DNA of 64,000 nt, taken from the NCBI GenBank assembly GCA_963820375.1, contig CAWFZX010000001.1, forward strand, positions 1 through 64,000, given 5' to 3'. Every line of letters begins with the position of its first letter. The stretch's first letter is position 1. Of the stretch, positions 7,426-16,293 are shown piece by piece. The stretch is from AWTP1-13 sp963820375 (lineage in GTDB: Bacteria; Pseudomonadota; Alphaproteobacteria; Rhizobiales; Hyphomicrobiaceae). The notes beneath the pieces are model-generated. The model was not told the origin of the DNA, searched no databases, and was given only the letters and a program-made list of their open reading frames with translations. Position numbers and translations under genes: made by a program.

Positions 7426-9852
7426 TCAACGTGCGGGGATCCTCCAGATGCGGTCCCCGTATTCGCGCACCGCGCGGTCGCTGGAGAAGTGCGCTATGCC
7501 GGCGATGTTGCGGATGGCGCGTGAAGTCCACAGCGACGCATCTGCCCACGTGCCGTCCACCTCCTCCTGTGCCGCCATGTAGGCGGCGAAATCGGCGAGG
7601 ACCAGATAGCGGTCGCCCTGCTGCAGCAGGGCCTGGACGATGGGCCGATGGCGGTCGGGTTCGCCCGGTGAGAAGAGGCCGCTTGCGATCTGATCGATGA
7701 CCTCGCGGATGGCCGTCTCCTGCGCGTAGCGCTCGCCGGGATCGTAGCCCATAGCTCGCAGCCGGCGGACGCCGGCAATGTCGAGACCGAACATGAACAC
7801 GTTCTCGCGCCCGACCGCCTCGGCGATCTCGATGTTGGCGCCGTCGGCGGTTCCGATCGTCAGCGCGCCGTTGAGGGCTAGCTTCATGTTGCCGGTGCCG
7901 GAGGCCTCTGTGCCCGCCAGCGAGATCTGCTGTGACAGGTCCGCGGCAGGGATGATGACCTCGGCCAGCGACACGTTGTAGTTGGGCAGGAAGACGAGCT
8001 TCAGGCGTTCCGATGTCTGTGGATCATTGTTGATGACGGTTCCGACGTCATAGGCCAGCTTAATGACACGCTTCGCCAGCCAATAGGCCGACGCCGCCTT
8101 GCCGGCCATGACCACCACGCGCGGCACCCAATTGCGCTGCGGGTCCGACCTGATGGCATTCCACCGGGCAATGACGCCGAGAATGTTGAGAAGCTGGCGC
8201 TTGTATTCGTGGATGCGCTTCACGTGCACGTCCATGAGCGCCTGGGGGTCTGTTCGCGTTCCTGTCTTCTGCTTGATCAGTTGCGCGAGCCGCGCCTTGT
8301 GAGCATGCTTGATCGTGCGCATGCGCTCCTGGCAGGCGGCGTCGCCGGCGAAGCCGGAGAAAGAGGCAATCCTGTCGAAGTCGCGCCGCCAGCCGGACCC
8401 CACTGTCTCGTCGAGCAGAGCTGAGAGCTGCGGGTTGGCGGACATGAGCCAGCGGCGAGGCGTAATGCCGTTGGTGATGCTCTCGAACCGGCCGGGAAAG
8501 ATGCGCGCAAACTCGGGAAACAACGTCTCCCTGACCAGATCGCTGTGCAGCTCCGATACGCCGTTGACGCGATGGCTCGCCAGGGTCGAGAGCCGCCCCA
8601 TGTTCACGTGAGGATTATGGGATGGATCGACGATGCGCACCTTCGGATGCAGAGCATCGGTGTCCGGAAGCTTCGATACTTCGCTCAGGAAGCGCCGCTC
8701 GATCTCCCTGATGATCTCGTAGTGCCGCGGTAGCAGGCGCTCCATGAGCTCGACCGGCCAAGTCTCGAGAGCCTCCGGCATTAAGGTGTGATTGGTATAG
8801 GCGCACATCTCCTGGGTCAGGCTCCAGGCCTGTTCCCACGCGACATCGTGCACGTCGACCAGCCGATGCATGAGCTCGACGGGGGCGAGGGCCGGATGCG
8901 TGTCGTTGAGGTGGATCGCCATCTTTTGCGGCAGCAGCTCCCAGTCGCTGTAGTCGGCGAGGAAGCGAGCGAGCACGTCCTGCACGGACGCGGAGACGAA
9001 GAAGTACTGCTGGCGCAAGCGCAACTCCCTTCCCTCGGCGGTGGAATCGTCCGGATAGAGCACGCGACCCACCGTCTTGGCGTGGATCTTGTGCGCGAGC
9101 GCGTCGAGGAATGCGCCGCGGTTGAACGCAGGCAGGTCGATTGGGTCGGTCGGCTTGGGAGACCACAACCGCAAGGTATTGACGGTGTCGCTGTCGTAGC
9201 CGGGAACGAGGCGATCGAAGGCCACCGCGAGTACGGTCTCGCGATCGATCCAATGCGCGCGCTGGTCGCGATGCTCGACCCGGCCCCCAAAGCTCACGGC
9301 ATAGGTCCGCTCAGCGCGGGGAAACTCCCAGGGATCGGCGCCGGTCATCCAGTCGTCGGGCTGCTCGATCTGCCAGCCGTCCGCGAGCTCCTGGCGGAAC
9401 ATGCCGTACTCGTAGCGAATTCCGTAGCCGATGCCAGGCAGGCCGAGCGTCGCCATGGAGTCAAGGAAGCAGGCAGCAAGGCGTCCCAGGCCGCCGTTGC
9501 CCAGGGCAGGGTCAGTCTGCTGCTCGTAGACCTCATCGAGGGAGACGCCGTGCCTGGCGAGGCCCGCCCGGGCGGCGTCCTCCAGCCCCAGACAATCGAG
9601 GGCGTTCTTCAGCTCGCGCCCATTGAGGAACTCCATCGACAGGTAGGCTACTTGCTTGAGGCCCTGCTGGCGCACGCGCGCATTGGTGCGGTGCCAGTCG
9701 TGGACCATCCGGTCCCGCACCGCCAGAGCCGTGGCACGGAGCCAATGCTGCAATTCGGCATCCGCGCATGCGACGCCGACGTCCTGGGCCAGGTGCGCTA
9801 GGATAGCGTCAGCCAGTTGTTCGGATGTCAATGCCTTCGCAGTGTCCTGCAT
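7426..9852 (-). CDS. glgP: Glycogen/alpha-glucan phosphorylase
   Basis: An 808-residue GT35 phosphorylase that releases glucose 1-phosphate from the non-reducing ends of alpha-1,4-glucan with pyridoxal phosphate. Clear signatures are NGGLGRLAACFLDS, the substrate segment TNHTLMPEALETWP, and the cofactor site SGTGNMKLALNGALTIGT, where the Lys carries PLP. The frame is open to 9972, but the start at 9852 (MQDTAKALT) follows the treY stop by five bases, matching the tight spacing of the operon. It is the last gene of the eight-gene glucan-trehalose operon. A 6-bp-stem hairpin overlaps its end at 7414-7434 but has no T-run. Confidence 0.95.
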   Translation of the reverse strand: MQDTAKALTSEQLADAILAHLAQDVGVACADAELQHWLRATALAVRDRMVHDWHRTNARVRQQGLKQVAYLSMEFLNGRELKNALDCLGLEDAARAGLARHGVSLDEVYEQQTDPALGNGGLGRLAACFLDSMATLGLPGIGYGIRYEYGMFRQELADGWQIEQPDDWMTGADPWEFPRAERTYAVSFGGRVEHRDQRAHWIDRETVLAVAFDRLVPGYDSDTVNTLRLWSPKPTDPIDLPAFNRGAFLDALAHKIHAKTVGRVLYPDDSTAEGRELRLRQQYFFVSASVQDVLARFLADYSDWELLPQKMAIHLNDTHPALAPVELMHRLVDVHDVAWEQAWSLTQEMCAYTNHTLMPEALETWPVELMERLLPRHYEIIREIERRFLSEVSKLPDTDALHPKVRIVDPSHNPHVNMGRLSTLASHRVNGVSELHSDLVRETLFPEFARIFPGRFESITNGITPRRWLMSANPQLSALLDETVGSGWRRDFDRIASFSGFAGDAACQERMRTIKHAHKARLAQLIKQKTGTRTDPQALMDVHVKRIHEYKRQLLNILGVIARWNAIRSDPQRNWVPRVVVMAGKAASAYWLAKRVIKLAYDVGTVINNDPQTSERLKLVFLPNYNVSLAEVIIPAADLSQQISLAGTEASGTGNMKLALNGALTIGTADGANIEIAEAVGRENVFMFGLDIAGVRRLRAMGYDPGERYAQETAIREVIDQIASGLFSPGEPDRHRPIVQALLQQGDRYLVLADFAAYMAAQEEVDGTWADASLWTSRAIRNIAGIAHFSSDRAVREYGDRIWRIPAR

Positions 9853-9857
9853 CGTGC

Positions 9858-12554
9858 TCAGCTGCGGGTTCCGGCGCTCGCCATCAGTGCCACTGGGCAT
9901 ACATGCAGGATGGAGTCGAGTGCAAGCTCGGCCTTTGCGTCGACGTGCTGGCCCGTGCCCACGTTCACCCAACGGCGGTTTGCCATTTGAGCAGGCAGTG
10001 CCACGGTTGTTCTACCCCAGCGCGACGGCGGTACCATGGGCACATCGCAGCCCTGGAGCAAGCCGAGGCAAAGCCTGGGCGCAACCGCAACGGCAGCATC
10101 GCCGCCCAGCACCCGCGCGAACGCCACGACACGGTGGCCATGCTTACCGATAGCCTCAAGCGGTATGTAGGCACCAGAACCGAAGAGATCAGGTCTTTCT
10201 GCGCGCAGCCTCAGCCCTGCCTGCAAGAGATGTAGCTTGATGGCGCCCGAGCGCCAGTTCCGAACGAGCGCATCGCAGCGATCAATGCCCGCGGCAATGC
10301 CTGCTATCCGCTGGAAGTCGACCGGACGCCGGTTGTCGGGATCCACCATGCTGAAGTCCCACAGCTCGGTTCCCTGGTAGACATCCGGCACGCCTGGGGC
10401 CGCCAGCTTGATCAGTGTCTGCGTGAGGGCATTTAGGGCGCCGGCTATGGCAATGGGCTGCAGCTCATTGACGAAGTCGTCGAGAAAGGCGCGCGAAATA
10501 GTGGGATCGAGCGTTCTGCGCACGAACTGGTCGAGGGCTTGCTCGTAGTTTCGATCCTGCGCGGTCCAGCTGGTATAGACCTTGGCCTCGCGTGCTGCCT
10601 TCAGGGCGAACTGCGTCATGCGCTCTGCGAAGGCCGCGAGCCCGCTTGCGTCATCGGGATCTAGGTCGAGCGGCCAGGCGCCTGCAAGCGCCTGATAGAA
10701 CGCCCACTCGGTGTCCGTATCCGGCATGAGGCGGCCCCACACGTCGCCCTTGAGAGCGAGGTTCTGCTCCCGCCATCGGACTGCCGCCGTCGCCCACGCC
10801 TCGGGCATCTCGCTCAGAGCATAGAGGCGGGCGCGGGCATCGTCGCCGCGCTTGGTATCGTGCGTCGCCGTGGCGCTGAGACCCGAGGGCTGCTGCTCGT
10901 AGCGCTCGATCATCGCGCGGTGGAACTCGGCCAGCGGAGCGCCGAACACGCCGGGCTCGCCTCCCACCTCGTTGAGGGCCAAGAGGCGGCTGTAGCAGTA
11001 AAAGGCCGTATCCTCGACCGCTTTGGCCATCAGCGGCCCGGTCGTCTGCTGGAAGCGGACGGCGAACTTCAAGGCCAACGCCTGGTCCTCGGTCGTCGCC
11101 GCATCGCTTAGGGCGAGGCGTTGCACGAAGTCGAGCGCCTCCCCGTCCTGGATCTCGCGCCTGTCTTTCGCCTCCCGCGTCGCTGCCTCGAGGATTGAGC
11201 GATCGGTTGCATCGGGGCCCGAGTCCGCAACATACGTGCGATAGACCGGGAGCGCCGAAGCCAGCTCGACAATGGCCGCGCGGAGCTCGAGGTCGCGGGT
11301 GGAGGGATCGCGAACGGCCAGGCTGTGGGCCATCTGGGTCAGGACGCGCAGCTCACCGGCGAGGTTGTGCGTCAGGGTGCGCCGCTTGATGCCTCTGACC
11401 AGGGCGTCGTAGTCGATGCTCCGCCCGATAAACCGATGATAGCCCTCCGTCATCCCAGTCTCTCCCTCGCAGTCCACCAGCAGGCCTGCTAGCGCGCGGA
11501 TAAACTCGTAGCCGGTCGTCCCCGCCACCGGCCAATCCTGCCGCAGCGCCTCATCGGAACCCAGGATCTTCTCGACCAGCAGATAGAAGGACTTCTCTCC
11601 TCCCAGCGCCGCCTGCAAGCGATGGAGATAGCCCTTCGGATCGGCGAGGCCATCGATGTGGTCGAGCCGCAGCCCATCGATGCCGCCATCTCTCACAAGC
11701 CCGATCACGCGCGCGTGGACGTCGTCGAACACCTGCGGCAGCTCGACCCTGACTCCGACCAGATCGGCGATCTCAAAGAAGCGACGGTGAGTGAGCATCT
11801 CCCGCGCCGCCCGCCAGTGGGTGAGCCGCCATACCTGCCGCTCGTGCAGAGCATGCAGCGCCGGCCGGTTCGACCTAGTCTCATCCAGGGCTTGCGCAAT
11901 CAGCGCAGCCATTGTCGGATCTCGTGCGGCCGCGGCGAGCGCAGACTTGAGGATTGGCGTGGTTTCGAGCGTGGATGCTACAGACTGCCGAGCGAGCTCG
12001 GCAAGGGTGGCATCCGGCGCGCGGCCCAAGATGTCGGCATAGGACGGCGGTGTTAGCGGCAGAGCTAGATCGCCGTACGTCATCGAGAGCGCACCGGCTG
12101 CGGCGTCGAAAGCCAGGCCGAGCTCGCCTTGCGCCAGCACCCTACCGTAGCCGAGTCCGAGCACAGGCAGGATCAGTTTCGGCGCCGACCAGTCGATGTC
12201 GAAGTGCCGGGCGTGCCTGGCCAGGGCGCCCCACTCAAGCAGGTCGCGCCACCAGGGATTCTGCGGCCTGGCAGCCATGTGGTTGGGCACGAAGTCGAGG
12301 ATGAGGCCGATGCCGTGGCTGCGACAGGCATTAGCCAGAGTTCTGAAGCCTGTCTCTCCGCCGAGCACGCCATCGATGACGGTTGCGTCGACGACATCGT
12401 AGCCGTGCGCCGATCCGCTCACGGCCTCGAGGATCGGCGAAAGGTAGAGATGGCTGATCCCGAGATTTGCGAGTTGCGGCGCGAGGGTTGCCGCGCGAGC
12501 GAACGTCATGCCGCCGCGCAGCTGCAACCGGTAGGTGGCAGTCGGTGGCGTCAT
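9858..12554 (-). CDS. treY: Malto-oligosyltrehalose synthase
   Basis: An 898-residue GH13 enzyme that converts the reducing end of malto-oligosaccharide to a trehalose unit by intramolecular transglycosylation. The protein begins TATYRLQLRGGMTF and LGISHLYLSPIL, the standard TreY opening. The nucleophile lies in GLRLDHIDGL and the acid/base in LLVEKILG, with SATATHDTKRGDD and VPDVYQGTELWDFS later. The ATG at 12554 overlaps the malQ stop in an ATGA, which decides the start over the longer frame to 12611. TreY acts with TreZ, encoded upstream in the same operon, to make free trehalose from glucan. Confidence 0.95.
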   Translation of the reverse strand: MTPPTATYRLQLRGGMTFARAATLAPQLANLGISHLYLSPILEAVSGSAHGYDVVDATVIDGVLGGETGFRTLANACRSHGIGLILDFVPNHMAARPQNPWWRDLLEWGALARHARHFDIDWSAPKLILPVLGLGYGRVLAQGELGLAFDAAAGALSMTYGDLALPLTPPSYADILGRAPDATLAELARQSVASTLETTPILKSALAAAARDPTMAALIAQALDETRSNRPALHALHERQVWRLTHWRAAREMLTHRRFFEIADLVGVRVELPQVFDDVHARVIGLVRDGGIDGLRLDHIDGLADPKGYLHRLQAALGGEKSFYLLVEKILGSDEALRQDWPVAGTTGYEFIRALAGLLVDCEGETGMTEGYHRFIGRSIDYDALVRGIKRRTLTHNLAGELRVLTQMAHSLAVRDPSTRDLELRAAIVELASALPVYRTYVADSGPDATDRSILEAATREAKDRREIQDGEALDFVQRLALSDAATTEDQALALKFAVRFQQTTGPLMAKAVEDTAFYCYSRLLALNEVGGEPGVFGAPLAEFHRAMIERYEQQPSGLSATATHDTKRGDDARARLYALSEMPEAWATAAVRWREQNLALKGDVWGRLMPDTDTEWAFYQALAGAWPLDLDPDDASGLAAFAERMTQFALKAAREAKVYTSWTAQDRNYEQALDQFVRRTLDPTISRAFLDDFVNELQPIAIAGALNALTQTLIKLAAPGVPDVYQGTELWDFSMVDPDNRRPVDFQRIAGIAAGIDRCDALVRNWRSGAIKLHLLQAGLRLRAERPDLFGSGAYIPLEAIGKHGHRVVAFARVLGGDAAVAVAPRLCLGLLQGCDVPMVPPSRWGRTTVALPAQMANRRWVNVGTGQHVDAKAELALDSILHVCPVALMASAGTRS

Positions 12555-14428
12555 GGCAGGCGGGGCCGTTCGGTGGCCAGAGCAATGACCACGCTCTGGA
12601 AGGTGCGGCACCGTGGCAGATCCTCGAGGGTCACCGGCAGTTTGCGCCGCCAGTTGGGGTGCTCATCGATGGTGCCGGGCAGGTTGGCCTGCTCCTCCAT
12701 GCCGACCAGGTCCTCGAGCTGGACTGCAACGAGCCGCGAGTGCGTGCGCGCGAGGAAGACGTGCAGGCCGGTCAGGACGGAGTCGGGAAGCTCCGCAGGT
12801 GCCGCCCCCGTTCTGCCGGCGCCAGCCTTGTCCGGCGCCAGCCTCTCTCGTTTCAGAGCCCGCAGGAGCAAGCGGCGAGCGCGCTCGCGCTCATGGCGCT
12901 GAACCTTGGCGGCCCCCGGGCCGAAGCGGCCGAGGCGCTCGCGCTCCGCGATGTCGCTTCCCTTCCACCAGCCGCGCAAGGTCGGCAGGTCGTGTGTGGA
13001 GATGCAAGCAAGGGCCGCGCGCGCGTAGGAAGAGGGTGCGCGGAAGCCACCGTCCTTGCCGCGTTCGAAGTAGAGCACGCGATAGCCCTGGATCTCCATG
13101 GCGCGCATTGAGTCCCGAAACCCCGGGGGAACCGTGCCCAGGTCCTCTCCGATCACCAGCGCCGAGTGCCGTAGTGACGCCGACGCCAGCTGCCGCATGA
13201 GGACTTCGCCCGGGTAGCTGACGTAGGCTCCGTCCGTGGCGGCAAAACCGGCTGGCACCCAATATAAGCGCACGAGACCCATGACGTGGTCGATGCGGAT
13301 CGCACCTGCATGACGCATCAATCCTTGCAGCGTCGCAGCTACTGGGGCGCCATCGCCCTCGCGCAAGACTATGGGAGAGAGCGGGGACAGTCCCCAATCC
13401 TGCCCGACCCGATTGAAGGCGTCGGGCGGGCTGCCAATATGAGCACCGCTGACCACCGTTTCCGGCGCCGCCCATGTGTCCGCCCCGTCCGGCGCGACGC
13501 CCACCGCGAGGTCGAGATAAAGGCCGATGCGCATCCCGGCCGCCAGAGCGCGCCGCTGGGCGTCGGCCAGCTGGTCATCGGCGATCCACTGCAGCCACTT
13601 GTGAAACAGCACATGCGTGGCGTTGGCCCGCACGAAACCAAAGGCCGCCTCCCCGATCGGCGATCGCAGCTCGGCGGGCCAGCCGTGCCAGCCGCAGCCG
13701 AGGCCTCTCGGGACAAGCTCGGCCGAAAGCGCCTCGTAGCGCGCGAATAGCTCCAGCGCCTCTCCGAACTCGCGGCAGAAGGCCCTGAAGCGGTGGGCGC
13801 GCTCCGTGCGCCGTGCCAGGTCGTCGCGCTCAAATCGCGCGAAGCAGGCGGCGAGAGCGGCCTGCTTGAGTTTGCCGACAAAGGCGTAGTCGACGAGGTC
13901 GGCCTCACGCGCAGTCGCGACGGCCTGGGAGCTCGCCCGACGGGCCCCATCGAGCATGTCCACGGCGATGTAGAGCGGGTTCAGGAAGCGACGGCTCGAG
14001 GGCGAATAGGGGCTGCGCCGGGCCGGATCGGCAAGAAACAGGGCGTGCAACGGATTGACGCCGATGAAATCGGCCCCGCAGGCGCCGGCGTACTCCGCAA
14101 GCCGAGCCAGGTCCTCAAAATCGCCGATGCCCCAGTTCCGCTCCGACCGCACTCCGTAGAGCTGACAGGTGACGCCCCATGCCCGCCCTCCCCTCAGCCA
14201 ATGGGGAACGAAGCAGTGGGCATGGGCAGGCGGCATCATCTCGCCGGACTCGGGCGGAGGAGCAGCGATACCCGGGGTAGCAGTCGGCTGGGCCTCGGTC
14301 ACCACACCCAGAGCTGCGAGGATGCCGCGCTTGGCGCGCTCGCTGACGCGCTGATAGGTGCCGGCCTCGGTCAGGTAGCCGAGAGAAATGCCATAGGCCT
14401 CAGCCAGCCGGTCCAGCGCCTCGCTCAC
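12551..14428 (-). CDS. malQ: 4-alpha-glucanotransferase (amylomaltase)
   Basis: A 625-residue GH77 disproportionating enzyme that moves maltosyl and longer units between alpha-1,4-glucans, recycling short oligomers. Motifs include WGIGDFEDL, IRIDHVMGL (nucleophile region), VIGEDLGTVP (acid/base) and STHDLPTLRGWW. The reading frame is open to 14647, but the GTG at 14428 overlaps the treZ stop as GTGA and gives MSEALDRLAEAYGIS, a plausible N-terminus. It is translationally coupled on both sides. Here it probably regenerates substrates for GlgP and TreY from maltose or maltotriose left by debranching. Confidence 0.94.
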   Translation of the reverse strand: MSEALDRLAEAYGISLGYLTEAGTYQRVSERAKRGILAALGVVTEAQPTATPGIAAPPPESGEMMPPAHAHCFVPHWLRGGRAWGVTCQLYGVRSERNWGIGDFEDLARLAEYAGACGADFIGVNPLHALFLADPARRSPYSPSSRRFLNPLYIAVDMLDGARRASSQAVATAREADLVDYAFVGKLKQAALAACFARFERDDLARRTERAHRFRAFCREFGEALELFARYEALSAELVPRGLGCGWHGWPAELRSPIGEAAFGFVRANATHVLFHKWLQWIADDQLADAQRRALAAGMRIGLYLDLAVGVAPDGADTWAAPETVVSGAHIGSPPDAFNRVGQDWGLSPLSPIVLREGDGAPVAATLQGLMRHAGAIRIDHVMGLVRLYWVPAGFAATDGAYVSYPGEVLMRQLASASLRHSALVIGEDLGTVPPGFRDSMRAMEIQGYRVLYFERGKDGGFRAPSSYARAALACISTHDLPTLRGWWKGSDIAERERLGRFGPGAAKVQRHERERARRLLLRALKRERLAPDKAGAGRTGAAPAELPDSVLTGLHVFLARTHSRLVAVQLEDLVGMEEQANLPGTIDEHPNWRRKLPVTLEDLPRCRTFQSVVIALATERPRLP

Positions 14429-16293
14429 GTCATTGAACCCCGTGCGGCAGGCGGGTCCGTCAGCCTGAACACGACCGACCAGGCAGGGATCGACCCCGCG
14501 TCGAGCTGCTTGCTCGCCTCCTCCGAAGTCCGATGCAGGATACGCCAGGGTGACACAGCCGGGCTTACGCCCATTTCCCGTAGCGGCCAGCCTGCGGGCG
14601 ACAAGTTGGCGATGAGGGCGAGCCTGCTGCCGTCTGCCAGTTGCCACTCCACGCCCAGCGTTGCGCTCGTGGCGAACAGGATTTGCCCCGCCCAGCCTCC
14701 CACACCCTTCAAGCGCGGGACGATCTCCCTACGGCGCAACTCCAGAAGCTGCGAGGTCGAGACCAGCCTGGCGTTGTGCGGCGCCCTCAGCGGCGTGCTC
14801 CAGTCGAGCTTGCTGGTCGCGAACGTTGCGGGCGCATTGGGGTCTGGGATGCGCGCCCGCTTGCCGGGGTTCCGGAACGCGGGCCATTTGCGAAACTCGT
14901 TGCGCCGACCCTCGCGTACCGCATGGGCGAGCTCGCCATAGAAGTCCGTGAAGAAACAGAAGGGCCGCGCCTCTCCCCACTCCTCGCCCATGAACAGCAG
15001 CGGGATGTGTGGGCTGAGCAGCAGTATTGCCGTCAGCGCCTCGAGCGCCCTCGGCTCGGCAAGGCTCGCCAGCCTCTCGCCGAACGCGCGGTTGCCGACC
15101 TGATCATGGTTCTGCAGGAAGTTGACGAAGGCAGTCGGCGGCAGATGCCCGCTCGCCTCGCCGCGCCTTGCGCCGTCGCGGAACCGGGACGGCTCGCCCT
15201 GGTAGACATAGCCCTGGCTCAAGGCGCGGGCGAGCCTGGTCACGCTATCCTGCATGTAGTCGGCGTAGTATCCTTCCCACTCCCCGGTGCAGACCACGTG
15301 GGCCGCATGATGGAAGTCGTCGTTCCACTCGGCGGTATAGAGCCCGGGCTCGCCGCCCGGCGACCTCTCGAGGAGGAACGCGACGTTGCGATCGTCCTCG
15401 GTTGTGAGGTGGACGTGGCGATCGGTTACGGCGGAACGTACCCTGGAGGCCAGCTCTTCCAGGATGTGAGGTTGTGACGAATCCAGGATCTGGTCGATGG
15501 CGTCGAGTCGCAGGCCGTCGAAGCGATACTCCTCGATCCAGTAGAGCGCGTTCTCGACGAAGAAGTCGCGCACCGGCCGGCGATCGTAGGCGATGGCCGC
15601 ACCCCAAGGCGTGTGACGCTCGCGATGGAAGAACTCCGGAGCGTAGAGGTGCAGATAGTTGCCGTCCGGACCGAAGTGGTTGTAGACGACGTCGAGCAGC
15701 ACCATGAGCTCGCGCTCGTGCGCCGCATCGACGAGCCGCTTCAAGGCCTCGGGACCACCGTAGGCGACATGTGGCGCATAGGGCAGCACACCATCGTAAC
15801 CCCACCCGCGCCTGCCAGCGAATTGGGCAACGGGCATCAGCTCGATGGCCGTGACACCCAGCCGGGCGAGATAGTCGAGCTTGCTGCGAACCCCGTCGAA
15901 GTCACCGGCTGGCGTGAACGTGCCCGTGTGAAGCTCGTAGATGACGGCTTCCTCCCACGGCCGCCCGCGCCAGCCATGCGTACGCCAGGCATAGGCTTGC
16001 GGGTCCACCAGCCTCGAAGACCCATGCACGTCTCCAAGCTGCGCACGCGCGGCGGGATCTGGGACGCGAGCACCGTCTGGCAGCAGGAAGCTGTAGCCCT
16101 GCTCCGCGCCCACCGCATCGGTCTCGACCTCGAACCAGCCCTCGTTCCGCCGCACCAGCGCCAGCGTGGCACCGGTCGCCTCGGCGACCAGAGAGACAGC
16201 CGCCACGCCCGGAGCCCACAATCGGAAGCGCGCGCCGCCATTGCCCGCAAGCTCGGCTCCCCAGCTCCGCCTGTACGCAAACCGGGCGCTCAC
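14425..16293 (-). CDS. treZ: Malto-oligosyltrehalose trehalohydrolase
   Basis: A 622-residue GH13 enzyme that cleaves trehalose from maltooligosyltrehalose made by TreY. It has an N-terminal CBM48-like domain (ARFRLWAP) and then the catalytic barrel: VIYELHTGTFTPAG, LDVVYNHFGPDGNYL, the nucleophile D264 in GLRLDAIDQI, and E299 in TTEDDRN. FGPDGNYL distinguishes TreZ from branching enzyme. The GTG start at 16293 overlaps the glgX stop as GTGA. Separation of treZ from treY by malQ is less common than direct adjacency. Confidence 0.95.
   Translation of the reverse strand: MSARFAYRRSWGAELAGNGGARFRLWAPGVAAVSLVAEATGATLALVRRNEGWFEVETDAVGAEQGYSFLLPDGARVPDPAARAQLGDVHGSSRLVDPQAYAWRTHGWRGRPWEEAVIYELHTGTFTPAGDFDGVRSKLDYLARLGVTAIELMPVAQFAGRRGWGYDGVLPYAPHVAYGGPEALKRLVDAAHERELMVLLDVVYNHFGPDGNYLHLYAPEFFHRERHTPWGAAIAYDRRPVRDFFVENALYWIEEYRFDGLRLDAIDQILDSSQPHILEELASRVRSAVTDRHVHLTTEDDRNVAFLLERSPGGEPGLYTAEWNDDFHHAAHVVCTGEWEGYYADYMQDSVTRLARALSQGYVYQGEPSRFRDGARRGEASGHLPPTAFVNFLQNHDQVGNRAFGERLASLAEPRALEALTAILLLSPHIPLLFMGEEWGEARPFCFFTDFYGELAHAVREGRRNEFRKWPAFRNPGKRARIPDPNAPATFATSKLDWSTPLRAPHNARLVSTSQLLELRRREIVPRLKGVGGWAGQILFATSATLGVEWQLADGSRLALIANLSPAGWPLREMGVSPAVSPWRILHRTSEEASKQLDAGSIPAWSVVFRLTDPPAARGSMT

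Noticed and set aside
7414..7434. Hairpin GCACGT/ACGTGC at the end of glgP, considered as a terminator
   Set aside because: The stem is only six base pairs with a nine-base loop, overlaps the coding end and has no T-run.
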